64,000 bases of DNA from Naasia aerilata (GTDB taxonomy: Bacteria; Actinomycetota; Actinomycetes; Actinomycetales; Microbacteriaceae), in the NCBI RefSeq assembly GCF_030296595.1, contig NZ_AP027731.1:3327136-3391135 (forward strand), written 5' to 3'. The notes beneath the pieces are model-generated. The model was not told the DNA's origin. It made no database searches and worked only from the letters and a program-made list of their open reading frames with translations. Every line of letters begins with the position of its first letter. Within the stretch, counting starts at the first letter, position 1. The translations under genes were made by a program, and so were the position numbers. This document shows positions 16,773 to 26,040 of this stretch, in pieces.

Positions 16773-17094
16773 TTTTCTCCTGTCTGGGGTCCACCCAGAC
16801 AGGGAGGACCGTTAGCGGTGAGAGGAACTCATTTCGAGTCGCTCATTAGTTGTCCATAAGCCGTTCAGCCTGTTCTCTCGATTGATCCCCGATCCGCGCG
16901 GAGGCGGAAAGGCACGAAGCCGATCTCAGGGGGACCCGGACAAGTGTAACCGCAACCCGGACCTGCGCGGACGGGGAAGGCCGCGAACCGCACTCCGGGA
17001 TGCTCCTGGATACAACTCGAGCGCGAGGGGCGGTATTCCGGCCGGCGCCCGTCCCGGGAGCGGTTCCGCGGCTCCGCGCGGTCCGTCCTGCTGG
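16773..17094. other. infB leader and island junction gap
   Basis: This 322-base stretch separates the PfkB gene from infB. A strong hairpin lies just before the infB ribosome-binding site (listed separately). On the minus strand the frame of the PfkB gene stays open after its stop for about 82 codons and ends EQAERLMDN then TAA at 16846-16848. It has no ATG, GTG or TTG start, and the ylxR motif GRGAW is absent, so I do not call a gene. It might hold the tail of a displaced ylxR. Confidence 0.35.
16779..16803. promoter_or_regulatory. hairpin in the infB leader
   Basis: Perfect 10-base arms CCTGTCTGGG (16779-16788) and CCCAGACAGG (16794-16803) with a 5-base loop. The base of the stem lies 7 bases before the TTG start of infB and overlaps the edge of its ribosome-binding site. 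It could control infB translation or terminate read-through from the island. Confidence 0.5.
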
Positions 17095-17972
17095 TCAGGG
17101 CAGCCGCAGCAGGGCACCCTCGGCGCGGCAGGTGGCCGCGGCGATCTCCATCGCGCGGGACAGCGCCCGCCGCCAGAAGTCCTCGTCCCGCGCGTCCTCG
17201 GTCAGGAGCGCCGCGGCGACCGCCGACAGCGTGGCGTCGCCGGCGCCCATCGTGTCCACGATGGGCCCGGGGAGGCTCACGATCGATTCGTGCACGTGGA
17301 TGCGGTCCTGGGTGGTGATCCCGGCACCGTGCCGCCCGGCTGTCGCCAGCACCGCTGAGGCGCCGAGCCCGAGCAGCTGGTTCTCGGCGTCGATGAGGCT
17401 CGACCGGTAGAGGATCTCCGCGTCCTCGTCGCCGATCTTCACGAGCGCGGCACGGGCGCTCGCGCGGTTCGCGTTCGTCGCGAAGCGGTCGAGGTCGTGG
17501 ATGAGCCCCGGCCGGGGGTTCGCGTCCAGCACGAGCCGCCGTTCCGGCTCGGCGATCGACTCCGCCAGGGCATCCGACTGGAACTGGTCGTCGAACGGGA
17601 AGCAGCTGACGGCGACGAGGTCCGCCTGGGCGAGAGCCGTCCGCTGGGCGGCGTCGAAGTTGATGCGCCGGTTGAGCGCGGCGGTGTTGAACAGGTAGCG
17701 GGGCTCCCCGCCGACCGGTCGGACACGGCGCGCGACGAGCCGTTCGGGGCGCGTGTCGCCAGCAGCCCCACTCCGTGGTCGTCGAGGTAGCTGCGGATGG
17801 TAGCGCCGTCCTCGTCGTCGCCGACCATGGCGATGAGTGTCGGCTCGAAGCCGAGGATCCGCAGGCCGACCGCCACATTGAGTGCCGCGCCGCCCACGAA
17901 GTCCCGGGAGCCGTGCTCGTCCCGCAGCTCGTCGATCAGGGCGTCGCCGACCACTGCGATACGTGCCGCCAT
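17095..17972 (-). CDS. PfkB-family sugar kinase, frame broken
   Basis: About 292 residues once one C is added at 17706-17709. Residues 1-75 carry AARIAVVGDALIDELR and the sugar-binding GGAALNVAVGLRILG. The C-terminal motif VDTMGAGDATLSAVAAAL holds the catalytic Asp and anion hole (DTxGAGD). The protein is closest to fructokinase-like members. It lies beyond the hairpin that ends the large minus-strand operon, so it has its own transcription. It could phosphorylate a ketose from the glycoside pathway, or be a native gene next to the insertion. Confidence 0.75.
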
Positions 17973-18141
17973 GTCCGCCTCCCCGGGGAACGCCGCGGTT
18001 CCGCCGGTCCGAGGCTACCGCTGGGAGGAGCGGGGAATCCTTCCCTTCCACGCCGGAGGCTCGCGGGGTCGGAGTCCCGCGGCGTCCAGCGAGGCGGACC
18101 GTGGCGCTAGGTCACGTAGCGCCGGGCGTGTCGCATCCGTG

Positions 18142-18179
18142 CGGACGTGTCGCAACGGTGCGCCGTTGCGACACGTCCG
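18142..18179. terminator. 17-base perfect hairpin ending the catabolic operon
   Basis: CGGACGTGTCGCAACGG (18142-18158) pairs perfectly with CCGTTGCGACACGTCCG (18163-18179) around a TGCG loop. It sits 17 bases past the stop of the last gene of the minus-strand operon that begins near 30.6 kb. A diverged direct copy of the left arm (CGTGTCGCATCCGTGCG) lies just beyond at about 18127. The stem is long for a factor-independent terminator and lacks a U tract, but the position fits. Confidence 0.7.
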
Positions 18180-18196
18180 TTCGGTTGCAGCTCGCG

Positions 18197-19201
18197 CTAT
18201 TTGGTGCTGAACGCGGCGTCGAACGCGGCCGCCGACGGCTCGTACGTCGACAGCCTGCGGACGAACTCGAGGGCCTCGGGGGCGCCGACGAGGCGGTCCA
18301 TGCCCGCGTCCTCCCACTCCACCGAGAGGGGGCCCTGGTAGTCGATCGCGTTGAGCATCCGGAACGCGTCCTCCCACGGCACGTCACCGTGGCCGGTGGA
18401 GATGAAGTCCCAGCCGCGGCGCGGGTCCGCCCAGGCCAGGTGCGAGGACAGCCGGCCGTTGCGCCCGTTGCCCAGGCGCTTCTTCGTGTCCTTGCAGTGC
18501 ACGTGGTAGATCCGGTCCTTGAAGTCCCAGAGGAACCCGACCGGGTCGAGGTCCTGCCACACCATGTGGCTCGGATCCCAGTTCAGCCCGAACGCCTCCC
18601 GATGACCGATCGCCTCCAGCGTCTGCACCGTCGTCCAGTAGTCGTAGGCGATCTCCGACGGGTGCACCTCGTGCGCGAACCGGACCCCGACCTCGTCGAA
18701 CACATCCAGGATCGGGTTCCACCGGTCGGCGAAGTCCTGGTAGCCGGCGTCGACCATCGCCTGGGATGCGGGCGGGAACATGGCCACGTACTTCCAGATC
18801 GAGGATCCGGTGAACCCGGTCACCGTCTTCACCCCCAGCTTCGCGGCCAGGCGTGCGGTGTTCTGCATCTCCTCCGCGGCCCGCTGGCGGACACCCTCGG
18901 GATCACCGTCGCCCCACACCCGGTCGGACAGGATGTCCCGGTGCCGCTGATCGATCGGGTCATCGCACACCGCCTGACCCTTGAGGTGATTCGAGATCGT
19001 CCACACCTTCAGGCCGTTGCGCTCCAGCACGTCGAGCTTGCCCTGCACGTAGGCCTCGTCATCCCACCGCCACGGGTCCAGGTGATCGCCCCAGCAGGCG
19101 ATCTCCAGCCCGTCGTACCCCCACTCGCCGGCGAGCCGGGCCACCTCCTCGAACGGCAGGTCGGCCCACTGGCCGGTGAACAGGGTGATCGGTCGCGCCA
19201 T
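18197..19201 (-). CDS. sugar phosphate isomerase/epimerase family protein
   Basis: A 334-residue TIM-barrel protein of the xylose-isomerase-like AP-endonuclease-2 superfamily. The metal ligands common to the fold are visible: Glu in [12 protein letters not shown], Asp in [12 protein letters not shown], His in [11 protein letters not shown] and Glu in [12 protein letters not shown]. It starts at ATG 19201, where [15 protein letters not shown] follows an AAGGAG-type site. It is the last gene of the catabolic operon, 46 bases after a Gfo/Idh/MocA dehydrogenase. This pairing is common in sugar and inositol catabolism, where the isomerase handles the keto sugar made by the dehydrogenase. Confidence 0.85.
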   Translation of the reverse strand: MARPITLFTGQWADLPFEEVARLAGEWGYDGLEIACWGDHLDPWRWDDEAYVQGKLDVLERNGLKVWTISNHLKGQAVCDDPIDQRHRDILSDRVWGDGDPEGVRQRAAEEMQNTARLAAKLGVKTVTGFTGSSIWKYVAMFPPASQAMVDAGYQDFADRWNPILDVFDEVGVRFAHEVHPSEIAYDYWTTVQTLEAIGHREAFGLNWDPSHMVWQDLDPVGFLWDFKDRIYHVHCKDTKKRLGNGRNGRLSSHLAWADPRRGWDFISTGHGDVPWEDAFRMLNAIDYQGPLSVEWEDAGMDRLVGAPEALEFVRRLSTYEPSAAAFDAAFSTK

Positions 19202-19247
19202 GGGGTCTCCTTCGTTCCTGGGCTGAGGTGTGTATCGCCGGCCGCCG

Positions 19248-20411
19248 TCAGGCGACCGGTGTCCAGACGCTGCCGGCTTCGGCGCTGCCCTCGACGGCCT
19301 GCAGCACGCGCTGCACCTGGAGCCCATCGGCGAAGGACGGCGTCGGCTGGGTGCCTGAAGCGATGGCGTTCACGAGGTCGACGACCTGGTGCGAGAAGCC
19401 GTGCTCGTAGCCGAGCATGTGGCCGGCCGGCCACCAGTTGCCCGCGTAGGGGTGCTCGGGCTCGGTCACGAGGATCCGGGTGAAGCCCTGCCGGTCCCCG
19501 CGGGCGTTGCGGTCGTAGTGATGGAGGACGTTCAGGTCCTCGAGGTCCCAGCTCAGTGCTCCGTCCGACCCGGCGACCTCGATGCGGAAGGCGTTCTTCC
19601 GCCCTGTGCTGAAGCGCGTGGCCTCGAAGGAGCCGACGGCGCCGCCGTCGAACCTGCCGCTGAACAGTGCGAGGTCGTCGACGGTGACCTCGCCGCGCTC
19701 CGACCCCGCGGAGCCCGACAGCCCCGAGCCCTGCGCAAGCACGGGACGCTCCTTCACGAAGGTCTCGAGCGTTCCCGAGACAGCGGTGAGACGCTGACCG
19801 GTGATGAACTGGGCGAGGTCGATGGCGTGCGCACCGATGTCGCCGAGGGCGCCGGAGCCGGCGAGCTCCTTCTTCATCCGCCAGGTGAGCGGAGCGTCGG
19901 CGTCCACCAGCCAGTCCTGGAGATAGGTCGCGCGGACCTGCCGAACGTCGCCGATCGCTCCCTCAGCAACGAGGTCGCGCGCGAGAGTGGCGGCCGGCAC
20001 GCGACGATAGGTGAAGCCGACCATCGCGTACACGCCGTTCGCGGCGGCAGTCTCGGCCGCGGCCGCCATCCGCTCGGCCTCCTCGACGGTGTTGGCGAGC
20101 GGCTTCTCGCAGAGGACATGCTTGCCCGCCTCGAGTGCTGCGATGGCGATCTCCGCATGCGTGTCGCCGGGCGTGACGATGTCGATGACATCGATGTCGT
20201 CTCTGGCGAGGAGCGAGCGCCAGTCGGTGGTCGACTCCGACCATCCCCAGGTGCGCGCGGCGGACGCGGTGCGGGCATCATCCCGGCCGGCGAGCGCCGC
20301 CATCTCGACCTCGAGCGGCAGCTCGAAGAACGCGGGCGCCGTGCGCCAGCCCTGCGAATGGGCGGCGCCCATGAAGCCGATGCCGATCATGCCCACGCGG
20401 AGGCTAACCAT
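19248..20411 (-). CDS. Gfo/Idh/MocA family oxidoreductase
   Basis: A 387-residue NAD(P)-dependent dehydrogenase. The N-terminal Rossmann motif is [18 protein letters not shown]. The family signature [17 protein letters not shown] holds the catalytic Lys, and [17 protein letters not shown] holds the usual Asp and His. Start ATG 20411 follows GGAAG. Members such as DgpA oxidise a glycoside sugar at C3 before deglycosylation, and others oxidise or reduce free 3-keto sugars. In this operon either role is possible. Confidence 0.88.
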   Translation of the reverse strand: MVSLRVGMIGIGFMGAAHSQGWRTAPAFFELPLEVEMAALAGRDDARTASAARTWGWSESTTDWRSLLARDDIDVIDIVTPGDTHAEIAIAALEAGKHVLCEKPLANTVEEAERMAAAAETAAANGVYAMVGFTYRRVPAATLARDLVAEGAIGDVRQVRATYLQDWLVDADAPLTWRMKKELAGSGALGDIGAHAIDLAQFITGQRLTAVSGTLETFVKERPVLAQGSGLSGSAGSERGEVTVDDLALFSGRFDGGAVGSFEATRFSTGRKNAFRIEVAGSDGALSWDLEDLNVLHHYDRNARGDRQGFTRILVTEPEHPYAGNWWPAGHMLGYEHGFSHQVVDLVNAIASGTQPTPSFADGLQVQRVLQAVEGSAEAGSVWTPVA

Positions 20412-20510
20412 GGTGTGTCTTCCTTTCATCGTCACGGGGAGGGGGTCGGGAACCGCGCGGAGATGCGGTCGGCGGTCCGCCACGCCGGTCGTGCGGTGCG
20501 GCGGAACCGG

Positions 20511-21293
20511 TCAGCGGGTGATCTCGTCGAGCACCTGCCTGATCGCCCTGGTGGAGGCCGAGGTGTCCTGGGTGGGAACGTACTCCAGGCCGACGACCCC
20601 GTCGTAGCCGGAGTCCCGCAGCAGCCTCAGCTGGCGCGACCAGTCGACCGTGCCGGACCCCGGTTCGCCTCGGCCGGGGACGTCGGCGAGCTGGACATAG
20701 CCGACGAGACCGGAGAGCTCGGCGAGCGTCCGCTCGACGTCCTCGCCCTGGGTGATCGAGTGATAGAGGTCGTAGAGGATCGTGAGGCGTGGCGAGCCGA
20801 CGGCCCGCGCCACCTGGATGGCGTACTCGGTGTGATCGAGGAAGGCGCCCGGGTGGTCGACCCGGCTGTTGACCGGCTCAAGCACGATGGCGACTCCGAG
20901 CTCGGCGGTCCGATCGAGCCCTTCGGTCAGGATCTCCGCGAACCGCGCCTGCTGCGCCGGCCGCTTCATCGCGCCGAAGCCGGCTCCCGTGCCGACCACG
21001 ACCCGGGGACAGCCCAGGGTGCGGGCGTCCTCCATGGTCTGGGTCAGCCCTGCATAGAAGGCCTCGAGGTCGGCGTTGGGCCAGGCGAAGTTCGTGCGCG
21101 GCAGGACCAGCGTCGAGCTGAGCGCCACGCCGCTGTCCTGGAGCGCTGCGGCGAGCGCGGGCACATCGCGGCCTGCGGTCCCCCACATCTCGACGGTGTC
21201 GAATCCGTCGGCGGCGGCGGCCCGGACGCGATCGGTCAGGTCGTTGCCGACCTCGGTGTAGAGCAGGTCGATGTTGGGAGCGAGGGTGAGCAA
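20511..21293 (-). CDS. hydroxypyruvate isomerase-like TIM barrel
   Basis: A 260-residue TIM-barrel protein close to hydroxypyruvate isomerase (Hyi) and related ketose epimerases. Visible features are the N terminus LTLAPNIDLLYTEV, the metal ligands Glu in VAIVLEPVNSRVDHPG, Asp in LTILYDLYHSITQGED and Glu in VGLEYVPTQD, and the Hyi signature VQLADVPGRGEPGSG. The His of the fold is Gln, as in Hyi proteins. It stands between two Gfo/Idh/MocA genes in the operon. A role in isomerising the sugar fragment is likely; hydroxypyruvate as substrate is not assumed. Confidence 0.85.
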   Translation of the reverse strand: MLTLAPNIDLLYTEVGNDLTDRVRAAAADGFDTVEMWGTAGRDVPALAAALQDSGVALSSTLVLPRTNFAWPNADLEAFYAGLTQTMEDARTLGCPRVVVGTGAGFGAMKRPAQQARFAEILTEGLDRTAELGVAIVLEPVNSRVDHPGAFLDHTEYAIQVARAVGSPRLTILYDLYHSITQGEDVERTLAELSGLVGYVQLADVPGRGEPGSGTVDWSRQLRLLRDSGYDGVVGLEYVPTQDTSASTRAIRQVLDEITR

Positions 21294-21347
21294 GAGAGAC
21301 TCCGTTCGATGGTTGGTGGGGTGCGCTCGCGGGCAGGGAGGGGCGAC

Positions 21348-22354
21348 TCAGGGGGCGACGGGGCCGGAGCTCTCCGCGGGGCGCAGCTGGGCGAGAGCCG
21401 TCTCCATGATCTCGAGGACCTCGATCGTGGCGGCTACCGGGTGGAACGGGTGCTCGCGCCGGCCCTCGAGCACCGCACCGCTCACGGCGCGGAACATGGG
21501 CACATAGCCGAAGCCTTCGATGGGCTCAGAGAAGTCCTCGGTCGAGGAGGCTCCAGGGGGCGGCCGAGCGTCACGGTGCCCCCGGTGGGCGAGAAGAAGG
21601 GGCCGGAGAACACGAGGGTTCCCTTCGTCCCTCCGATGGAGGCGGTCGGCGGGACGGCGAACACGATGGACGAGACGGCGACCGCCACGCCGCCGCCCTC
21701 GTAGTCGAGGGTCACCGCCTCCCATCGGTCGACACCGTCCCCCTGCACCTCTCCGGCCGCAGAGATGCTTCGCGGGGAGCCGAGGAAGGCGTGCACGATC
21801 GACAGGGTGTACACCCCGAGGTCCCAGAGCGCGCCGCCCCCGAGCGCCGGGTCCCAGAACCGCTTCGGACCGCTCGCCGGCACCGGGAAGCCCATGCCGG
21901 TCTGCGCGAGCCGGAGCTCGCCGATCTGCCCGTCTGCAGCGATGGCGAGAGCGCGACGGAAGTTGGGGTTGAACCTCGTCCAGAGCGCTTCCATCAGGAA
22001 GACGTCGTGTTCCGCAGCGAGGTCGCGCAGCTCTACCGCGTCGGCGACGGACATCGTCATGGGCTTCTCGACCAGGACATGCTTGCGCGCGAGGATGGCC
22101 CGTCGCGCGTAGTCGGCGTGCATCGGGTGCGGCGTGCAGATGTACACGAGGTCGACGTCCGGGTCCCGGAGCAGCTCGTCGTAGTCCCCATAGCCCCGAG
22201 GAACCCCGGTCTCGGCGCAGAACCGGTCTGCCGTCTCCTGAGTGCGCGACCCGGCCGCGACGACCTCGACGTTCTCGGTGAGGCGGAGGTCCTGGAGCAC
22301 CCGACGGGCGATCCCTCCGGTGCCGACGATGGCCCAGCGGGTCGTGCCCGTCAC
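21348..22354 (-). CDS. Gfo/Idh/MocA family oxidoreductase, frame broken
   Basis: About 335 residues with the Rossmann motif RWAIVGTGGIARRVLQDL and the signature KHVLVEKPMTMSVADAV; WDLGVYTLSIVHAF follows in the substrate domain. The frame is lost at the G run 21556-21560; one extra C on the coding strand gives GRPPGASSTEDFSEPIEG and the normal C terminus. The GTG start at 22354 overlaps the upstream stop by 4 bases. It resembles trans-1,2-dihydrobenzenediol/glucose-fructose oxidoreductase-like members. Translational coupling to a deglycosidase-like alpha subunit suggests action on the same glycoside or on the keto sugar it releases. Confidence 0.8.
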
Positions 22355-23355
22355 CGGGAGACCTTCGCGATGACCCGGCGCATGAGATCGTGCTGACGCC
22401 GGATGAGCGCCGCGGTGTCCAGCTCGTCGTTCGGAGTCCAGGAGTGCGCCTCCCACTCGCTCGAGATGGATCCGGCGAAGCCCGCTTCGAGGATCGGTCC
22501 GAGGTTGCGGAAGTAGTCGATGGAGGGCTCCTCCCCGTTCTCGTCGATGTCGTAGAACTTCGCGTGCACATGGAAGATGCGCGGCATGAGCTCCGCCCAG
22601 TCCTCGGGCCGCTCGTGGCCGTTCATGGTGAATGCGCTCGCCACCACGGAAGCGGTGGCGGCCGGCACGCCCCTGCTCTCCGCCAGGGCGATGAACTGGC
22701 CCAGGCGCTCTCCCTGGCCGCCATCGGCGGCCCAGATCCGCTGGAGCTCCGGCAGCAGGTCCGCGGGGAGTCCGGACTCGAGGTAGGTCTGGGCGAGCCC
22801 GGCGGAGATGCGATGCATCGTCGAGCTGAAGTCGGGGATGAAGCCCAACAGGTCCGAGTCGATGCGGTCGTACACCCGGCTGACCGCCTCCACCTTCGGC
22901 GTCAGCGGACCCTCCGGCGCGTGGATCTCCATCCCGAGCCGTACCCCCGCCTTCTCGGCGTACGGGACCAGTCGCTCGAGGGTGGCCGGGTCGGCGCCGA
23001 TCTGGATCCGGACGACCGGGAAGCCGAGCAGCCGCGCGGCTTCGATCTGTGGAGCCGTGTAGTCGACGCGCTCCTCCGTCGTCAGGTCGCGGTCGCGCCG
23101 GATCGCGATGTCGATGTTGGCGGCGAGCGACGTCGGAACGAGCCCCAGGCGATCGACGGTCTCGTGGAACTCGTCGATGAAGGCCGTCTCGAGCCTGGGG
23201 AAGTTCCGGATGCTCTGGAAGCCGACCAGCTCGACGCCGGGACCGATCCCGGCGGCCGCCACGTGCTCGAGGAGTTCGGTGAGCGTGTAGCGCGCGCTCA
23301 CCCACTCGTTGGTGAACGAGTACAGCGTGGTTCCCAGCAGGGGTGTCGAGGTCAT
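22351..23355 (-). CDS. C-glycoside deglycosidase-like alpha subunit (alpha-2)
   Basis: A 334-residue TIM-barrel protein of the alpha-subunit type found in C-glycoside deglycosidases. The fold ligands are Glu in VRLGMEIHAPEGP, Asp in LLGFIPDFSSTMH, His in IFHVHAKFYDID and Glu in SISSEWEAHSW. The first motif TTLYSFTNEWVSARYT is shared with the alpha gene at 50338 but differs from the genes at 24162 and 45660, so there are two classes. It overlaps its beta partner (23352) and the next dehydrogenase by 4 bases each. The likely reaction is metal-assisted elimination of aglycone from a 3-keto glycoside; whether the bond is C- or O-glycosidic cannot be told. Confidence 0.75.
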   Translation of the reverse strand: MTSTPLLGTTLYSFTNEWVSARYTLTELLEHVAAAGIGPGVELVGFQSIRNFPRLETAFIDEFHETVDRLGLVPTSLAANIDIAIRRDRDLTTEERVDYTAPQIEAARLLGFPVVRIQIGADPATLERLVPYAEKAGVRLGMEIHAPEGPLTPKVEAVSRVYDRIDSDLLGFIPDFSSTMHRISAGLAQTYLESGLPADLLPELQRIWAADGGQGERLGQFIALAESRGVPAATASVVASAFTMNGHERPEDWAELMPRIFHVHAKFYDIDENGEEPSIDYFRNLGPILEAGFAGSISSEWEAHSWTPNDELDTAALIRRQHDLMRRVIAKVSR

Positions 23356-23759
23356 GCGCGGCCCTCCTGAACGGTGAGGGTGCGGTGCGCGTCCGTGCGC
23401 CGGGTCAGCGGCCCCACCCCGTCGATGATGATGTAGGGGAAGCGCAGCTCGATCGCGACCGCGACCGCGATCTCGTCGCCCGGCGAGCCGGCCGCTCCGT
23501 CGATCTCGACCGCGCCCTCGTCCTGGATGAACCAGATCTCGTCCCAGCACGGCGCGAGCTCGGCGATCCGCCGCGCCCGGCCGTTCACCCGGAGGCGGAT
23601 CCGGTCGTCGGGCACCGGCGTCCCGTCGAGCTCGACGGCGACATCGAGCACGCTCGAGAGCGGCAGGCTGCGGTACCAGGGCTGGCGGATGCGGACCTCC
23701 AGGCCCTTCTCCCCTGCCACGGCCGCGTCGGGGCCGAGGAGCAGCTCGGGGCGGGTCAT
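23352..23759 (-). CDS. DUF6379-like beta subunit (beta-2)
   Basis: A 135-residue beta-rich protein of the deglycosidase beta-subunit type. It has the recognisable RIRQPWYRSLPLSSVLDVAVELDG segment, a pair of short strands DDRIRLRVNG, and the central pattern CWDEIWFIQDEGAVEID. It ends with LRFPYIIIDGVGPLTRR and a short TLTV tail. It lies between beta-1 and alpha-2 with 4-base overlaps on both sides. In characterised systems the beta protein packs on the alpha barrel and shapes the active site. It is more like the beta at 49898 than like beta-1. Confidence 0.7.
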   Translation of the reverse strand: MTRPELLLGPDAAVAGEKGLEVRIRQPWYRSLPLSSVLDVAVELDGTPVPDDRIRLRVNGRARRIAELAPCWDEIWFIQDEGAVEIDGAAGSPGDEIAVAVAIELRFPYIIIDGVGPLTRRTDAHRTLTVQEGRA

Positions 23760-24148
23760 GCGCTCACCGTGAGCGTCTGCGTGGTGACCGGGGTGTGCGG
23801 CACCGGCAGATAGGAGATCCTCAGCTGCTCCGCCAGGCGGATGTCATGGGGTCCGGCCGGGAGCCCTCCCGGCTTCGCCACGGTGACGGTGGCGGGTTCG
23901 CCGAACTCCCACGCGACCTTGTACTCCGAGCGCATCTCGTCGAGCGAGTAGGTGCGGCCGCCGACCGTCAGGGAGACGTCCTGCCTCGGCACCGGCGTGC
24001 CGTCCACCTCGACGTCGAGCTCCTCGACCATGGAGAGGATGAGCCGGCGGTAGTAGCCGCAGCGCGCGTCGAAGGCGAAGCCGACGACGTCGGACCCCTG
24101 CCGGACGTTGCGCAGGCTGTTCTCCACAATGATGTATCGATCGAACAC
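23756..24148 (-). CDS. DUF6379 C-glycoside deglycosidase beta subunit (beta-1)
   Basis: A 130-residue protein of the small beta subunit family (DUF6379; DgpB/DgpC- and CarB/CarC-type complexes). It begins FDRYIIVENSLRNV, then GYYRRLILSMVEELDVEVDG, YKVAWEFGEPATVTV and ISYLPVPHTPVTTQTLTV. The beta protein at 45251 has the same plan (FDRYIIVDGSLRNV, LRISYLPTPSQND), so these two form a pair of paralogues. It follows its alpha partner by 13 bases. The subunit is not catalytic on its own in known examples. Confidence 0.82.
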   Translation of the reverse strand: MFDRYIIVENSLRNVRQGSDVVGFAFDARCGYYRRLILSMVEELDVEVDGTPVPRQDVSLTVGGRTYSLDEMRSEYKVAWEFGEPATVTVAKPGGLPAGPHDIRLAEQLRISYLPVPHTPVTTQTLTVSA

Positions 24149-24161
24149 GGGTCGGTCTCCT

Positions 24162-25148
24162 TCAGTCCTCGTCCGCGAGCAGCCGGGTCAGCATCTCCTG
24201 ATGCCGGCGCACCTGCTCGACGCTGTCCACCTCGAAAGCGTCCTGGATATGGCGGTTGCCCTCGTACTCGCTCGAGAGGTAGCCGTCGTATCCGCCCTCC
24301 TTCAGGACGGAGATGATCTCCTGGTACGGGATGCTGTATTCCTCGCCGCTGTCGTCGATCTCGTAGAACTTGGCGTGGACGTGGTGGATGTACGGCATGT
24401 AGTCGAGAAGCTGTCGCGGCTCCTCCCAGATGAACCGCGTCGCCTGCAGCGCGATGTCCTGCTCGAGCGGGCCGAGGTTCAGCCGCTCGGCCTCGTCCTG
24501 CAGCGTCGAGGTGTCCTCGCCGCTGTCGTAGACGTCGACCACGCGCTTCACGAAGTCGGAGTCCGCGCCGTCCCGCAGGGACCGCTCCCAGAGCACCTTG
24601 GGCAGGCGCTTCACGAAGATCCCGAGATCCGGACAGATGCCGACGACGTCCGGCCCGACGCGCTCCGCCACCTCGAAGTGGCTCGCGAACCAGTCGCTCG
24701 AGAAGCGGCGGGGCGCGTGGACCTCGGTCGCGAGCCGCACCCCCTTGTCGCGCGCGTAGGGCGCTGCGAGCTCGACGACCTCCGCGGGCGTCGCGGCGAG
24801 GATCCGGATCACCGTGGCGCCGAGACGAGCGGTGTGGTCGATGTCCTTCTTGAGATCCTCGACGAGCTCGCCGGTCGGGCGCGCGCGGTCCGGATACAGC
24901 TTCAGCTCGGCGAACATGTCGTGGGCGGTGGGCTGGAAGCCGTACTGCTCGCGCCAGGCGTCCCAGCGGCGGTAGAAATCGTCGGACAGGTCGGGGAAGC
25001 CCGGCATCATCTGCTCCGCGATGGTCTCGATCCCGAGGGCACCGAAGCCGACCGACACCGCGATGCAGTCCTCGAGGGTCAGCTTCCGGAGGAAGTACTC
25101 CTCCTGGAACGAGTAGAGGCTGACGCCCCGCTTGATGGAGTGTGTCAT
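24162..25148 (-). CDS. C-glycoside deglycosidase alpha subunit (alpha-1)
   Basis: A 328-residue TIM-barrel alpha subunit. It starts MTHSIKRGVSLYSFQEEYF, nearly the same as the alpha at 45660 (IKRGVSLYSYQEE). The ligand set is Glu in RLATEVHAPRRF, Asp in VGICPDLGIFVKR, His in HHVHAKFYEIDD and Glu in GYLSSEYEGNRHIQD. Known relatives with a DUF6379 partner cleave the C-C bond of 3-keto C-glycosides by beta-elimination. It overlaps the FAH-family hydrolase gene by 4 bases, so aglycone processing is coupled to it. Confidence 0.82.
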   Translation of the reverse strand: MTHSIKRGVSLYSFQEEYFLRKLTLEDCIAVSVGFGALGIETIAEQMMPGFPDLSDDFYRRWDAWREQYGFQPTAHDMFAELKLYPDRARPTGELVEDLKKDIDHTARLGATVIRILAATPAEVVELAAPYARDKGVRLATEVHAPRRFSSDWFASHFEVAERVGPDVVGICPDLGIFVKRLPKVLWERSLRDGADSDFVKRVVDVYDSGEDTSTLQDEAERLNLGPLEQDIALQATRFIWEEPRQLLDYMPYIHHVHAKFYEIDDSGEEYSIPYQEIISVLKEGGYDGYLSSEYEGNRHIQDAFEVDSVEQVRRHQEMLTRLLADED

Positions 25149-26040
25149 TTCCCGCTGTTGTCCTTTCCGTCGCGCCGGGTGCCGACGATGGTGTTGGTGA
25201 GCCGTCCGACGCCTTCGATCTCGGCGACCACGACGGCGCCGTCCGTCAGGTACGCGCCGTCATGGCCACGAGCCGTTCCGGCCGGCGTCCCGGTCAGGAT
25301 CAGATCCCCGGGGTTGAGCGTCGTGAAGCGGGTGATGGCGGCGATCTGCGCGGCGACGCTGACGAGCATCTGGGCGCTCGACGACTGCTGGCGGACCTGG
25401 CCGTCGACGGTGAGGCTCATCGCCAGGTTCTGCGGGTCAGGAATGAACCGCGCGGGGACGAGCGCCGGGCCGACCGGCGTCAGGCCGTCGGCGTTCTTGG
25501 CGACCCCCCAGTCGATGCCGAAGATGGGGTGCGTGAGGTGCGGCCCGCGGACCGAGACGTCGTTGCCCACGGCGTACCCGGCGAGGACGCCGAGCGCGTC
25601 CTCTTCGGCGACCTCGAAGCAGCGCTCCCCGATCACCGCGACGAGCTCGACCTCCCAGTCGAGCAACTCCGCCCCGGTGGGCCGGCGGATCGCATCGCCG
25701 TCGCCGGAGAGCACCGTCGGCGGGGAGATGAAGTGGTACGGACGGACGAGCGGGGTCTCCCCATCTCGGCCACGTGATCGGCGAAGTTCGCGCCTGCGCA
25801 GAACACGGCCGGGCGATCGATCGTCGGCGGAAGGGCTCGCCACCCGTCGACCGACGTCTCGGCACCGCCGGCGGCGAGAGCTGCCTCGACCTCGTCCACG
25901 AGCTCTCGGTCCACCAGCACATCTCGGATCCCGACCGGCCGGCCGAGCAGCTCGGCGACGTCGTGGTGGCGACCGTCCCGTTCGACGACGATCCGCTCGC
26001 CGTCGCCTGAGCTCATCCGCAGGAACCCGAACCCGCTCAT
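25145..26040 (-). CDS. fumarylacetoacetate hydrolase family protein, frame broken
   Basis: About 298 residues once a C is added at 25759-25762. The C-terminal FAH catalytic domain has FCAGANFADHVAEMG, PTGAELLDWEVELVAVIGE with the metal ligands Glu and Glu, GYAVGNDVSVRG with Asp, and FTTLNPGDLILTGTPAG. Members hydrolyse C-C bonds in 1,3-diketo or acylpyruvate compounds, or decarboxylate or isomerise dienoates in aromatic degradation. ATGA overlaps tie it to HyuB upstream and alpha-1 downstream. A role in opening or shortening the aglycone is inferred. Confidence 0.85.

Noticed and set aside
16846..17094. ylxR gene between the PfkB gene and infB
   Set aside because: The open frame has no start codon and no GRGAW or Cys motif. 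Only the tail looks possible, so it is noted but not annotated.
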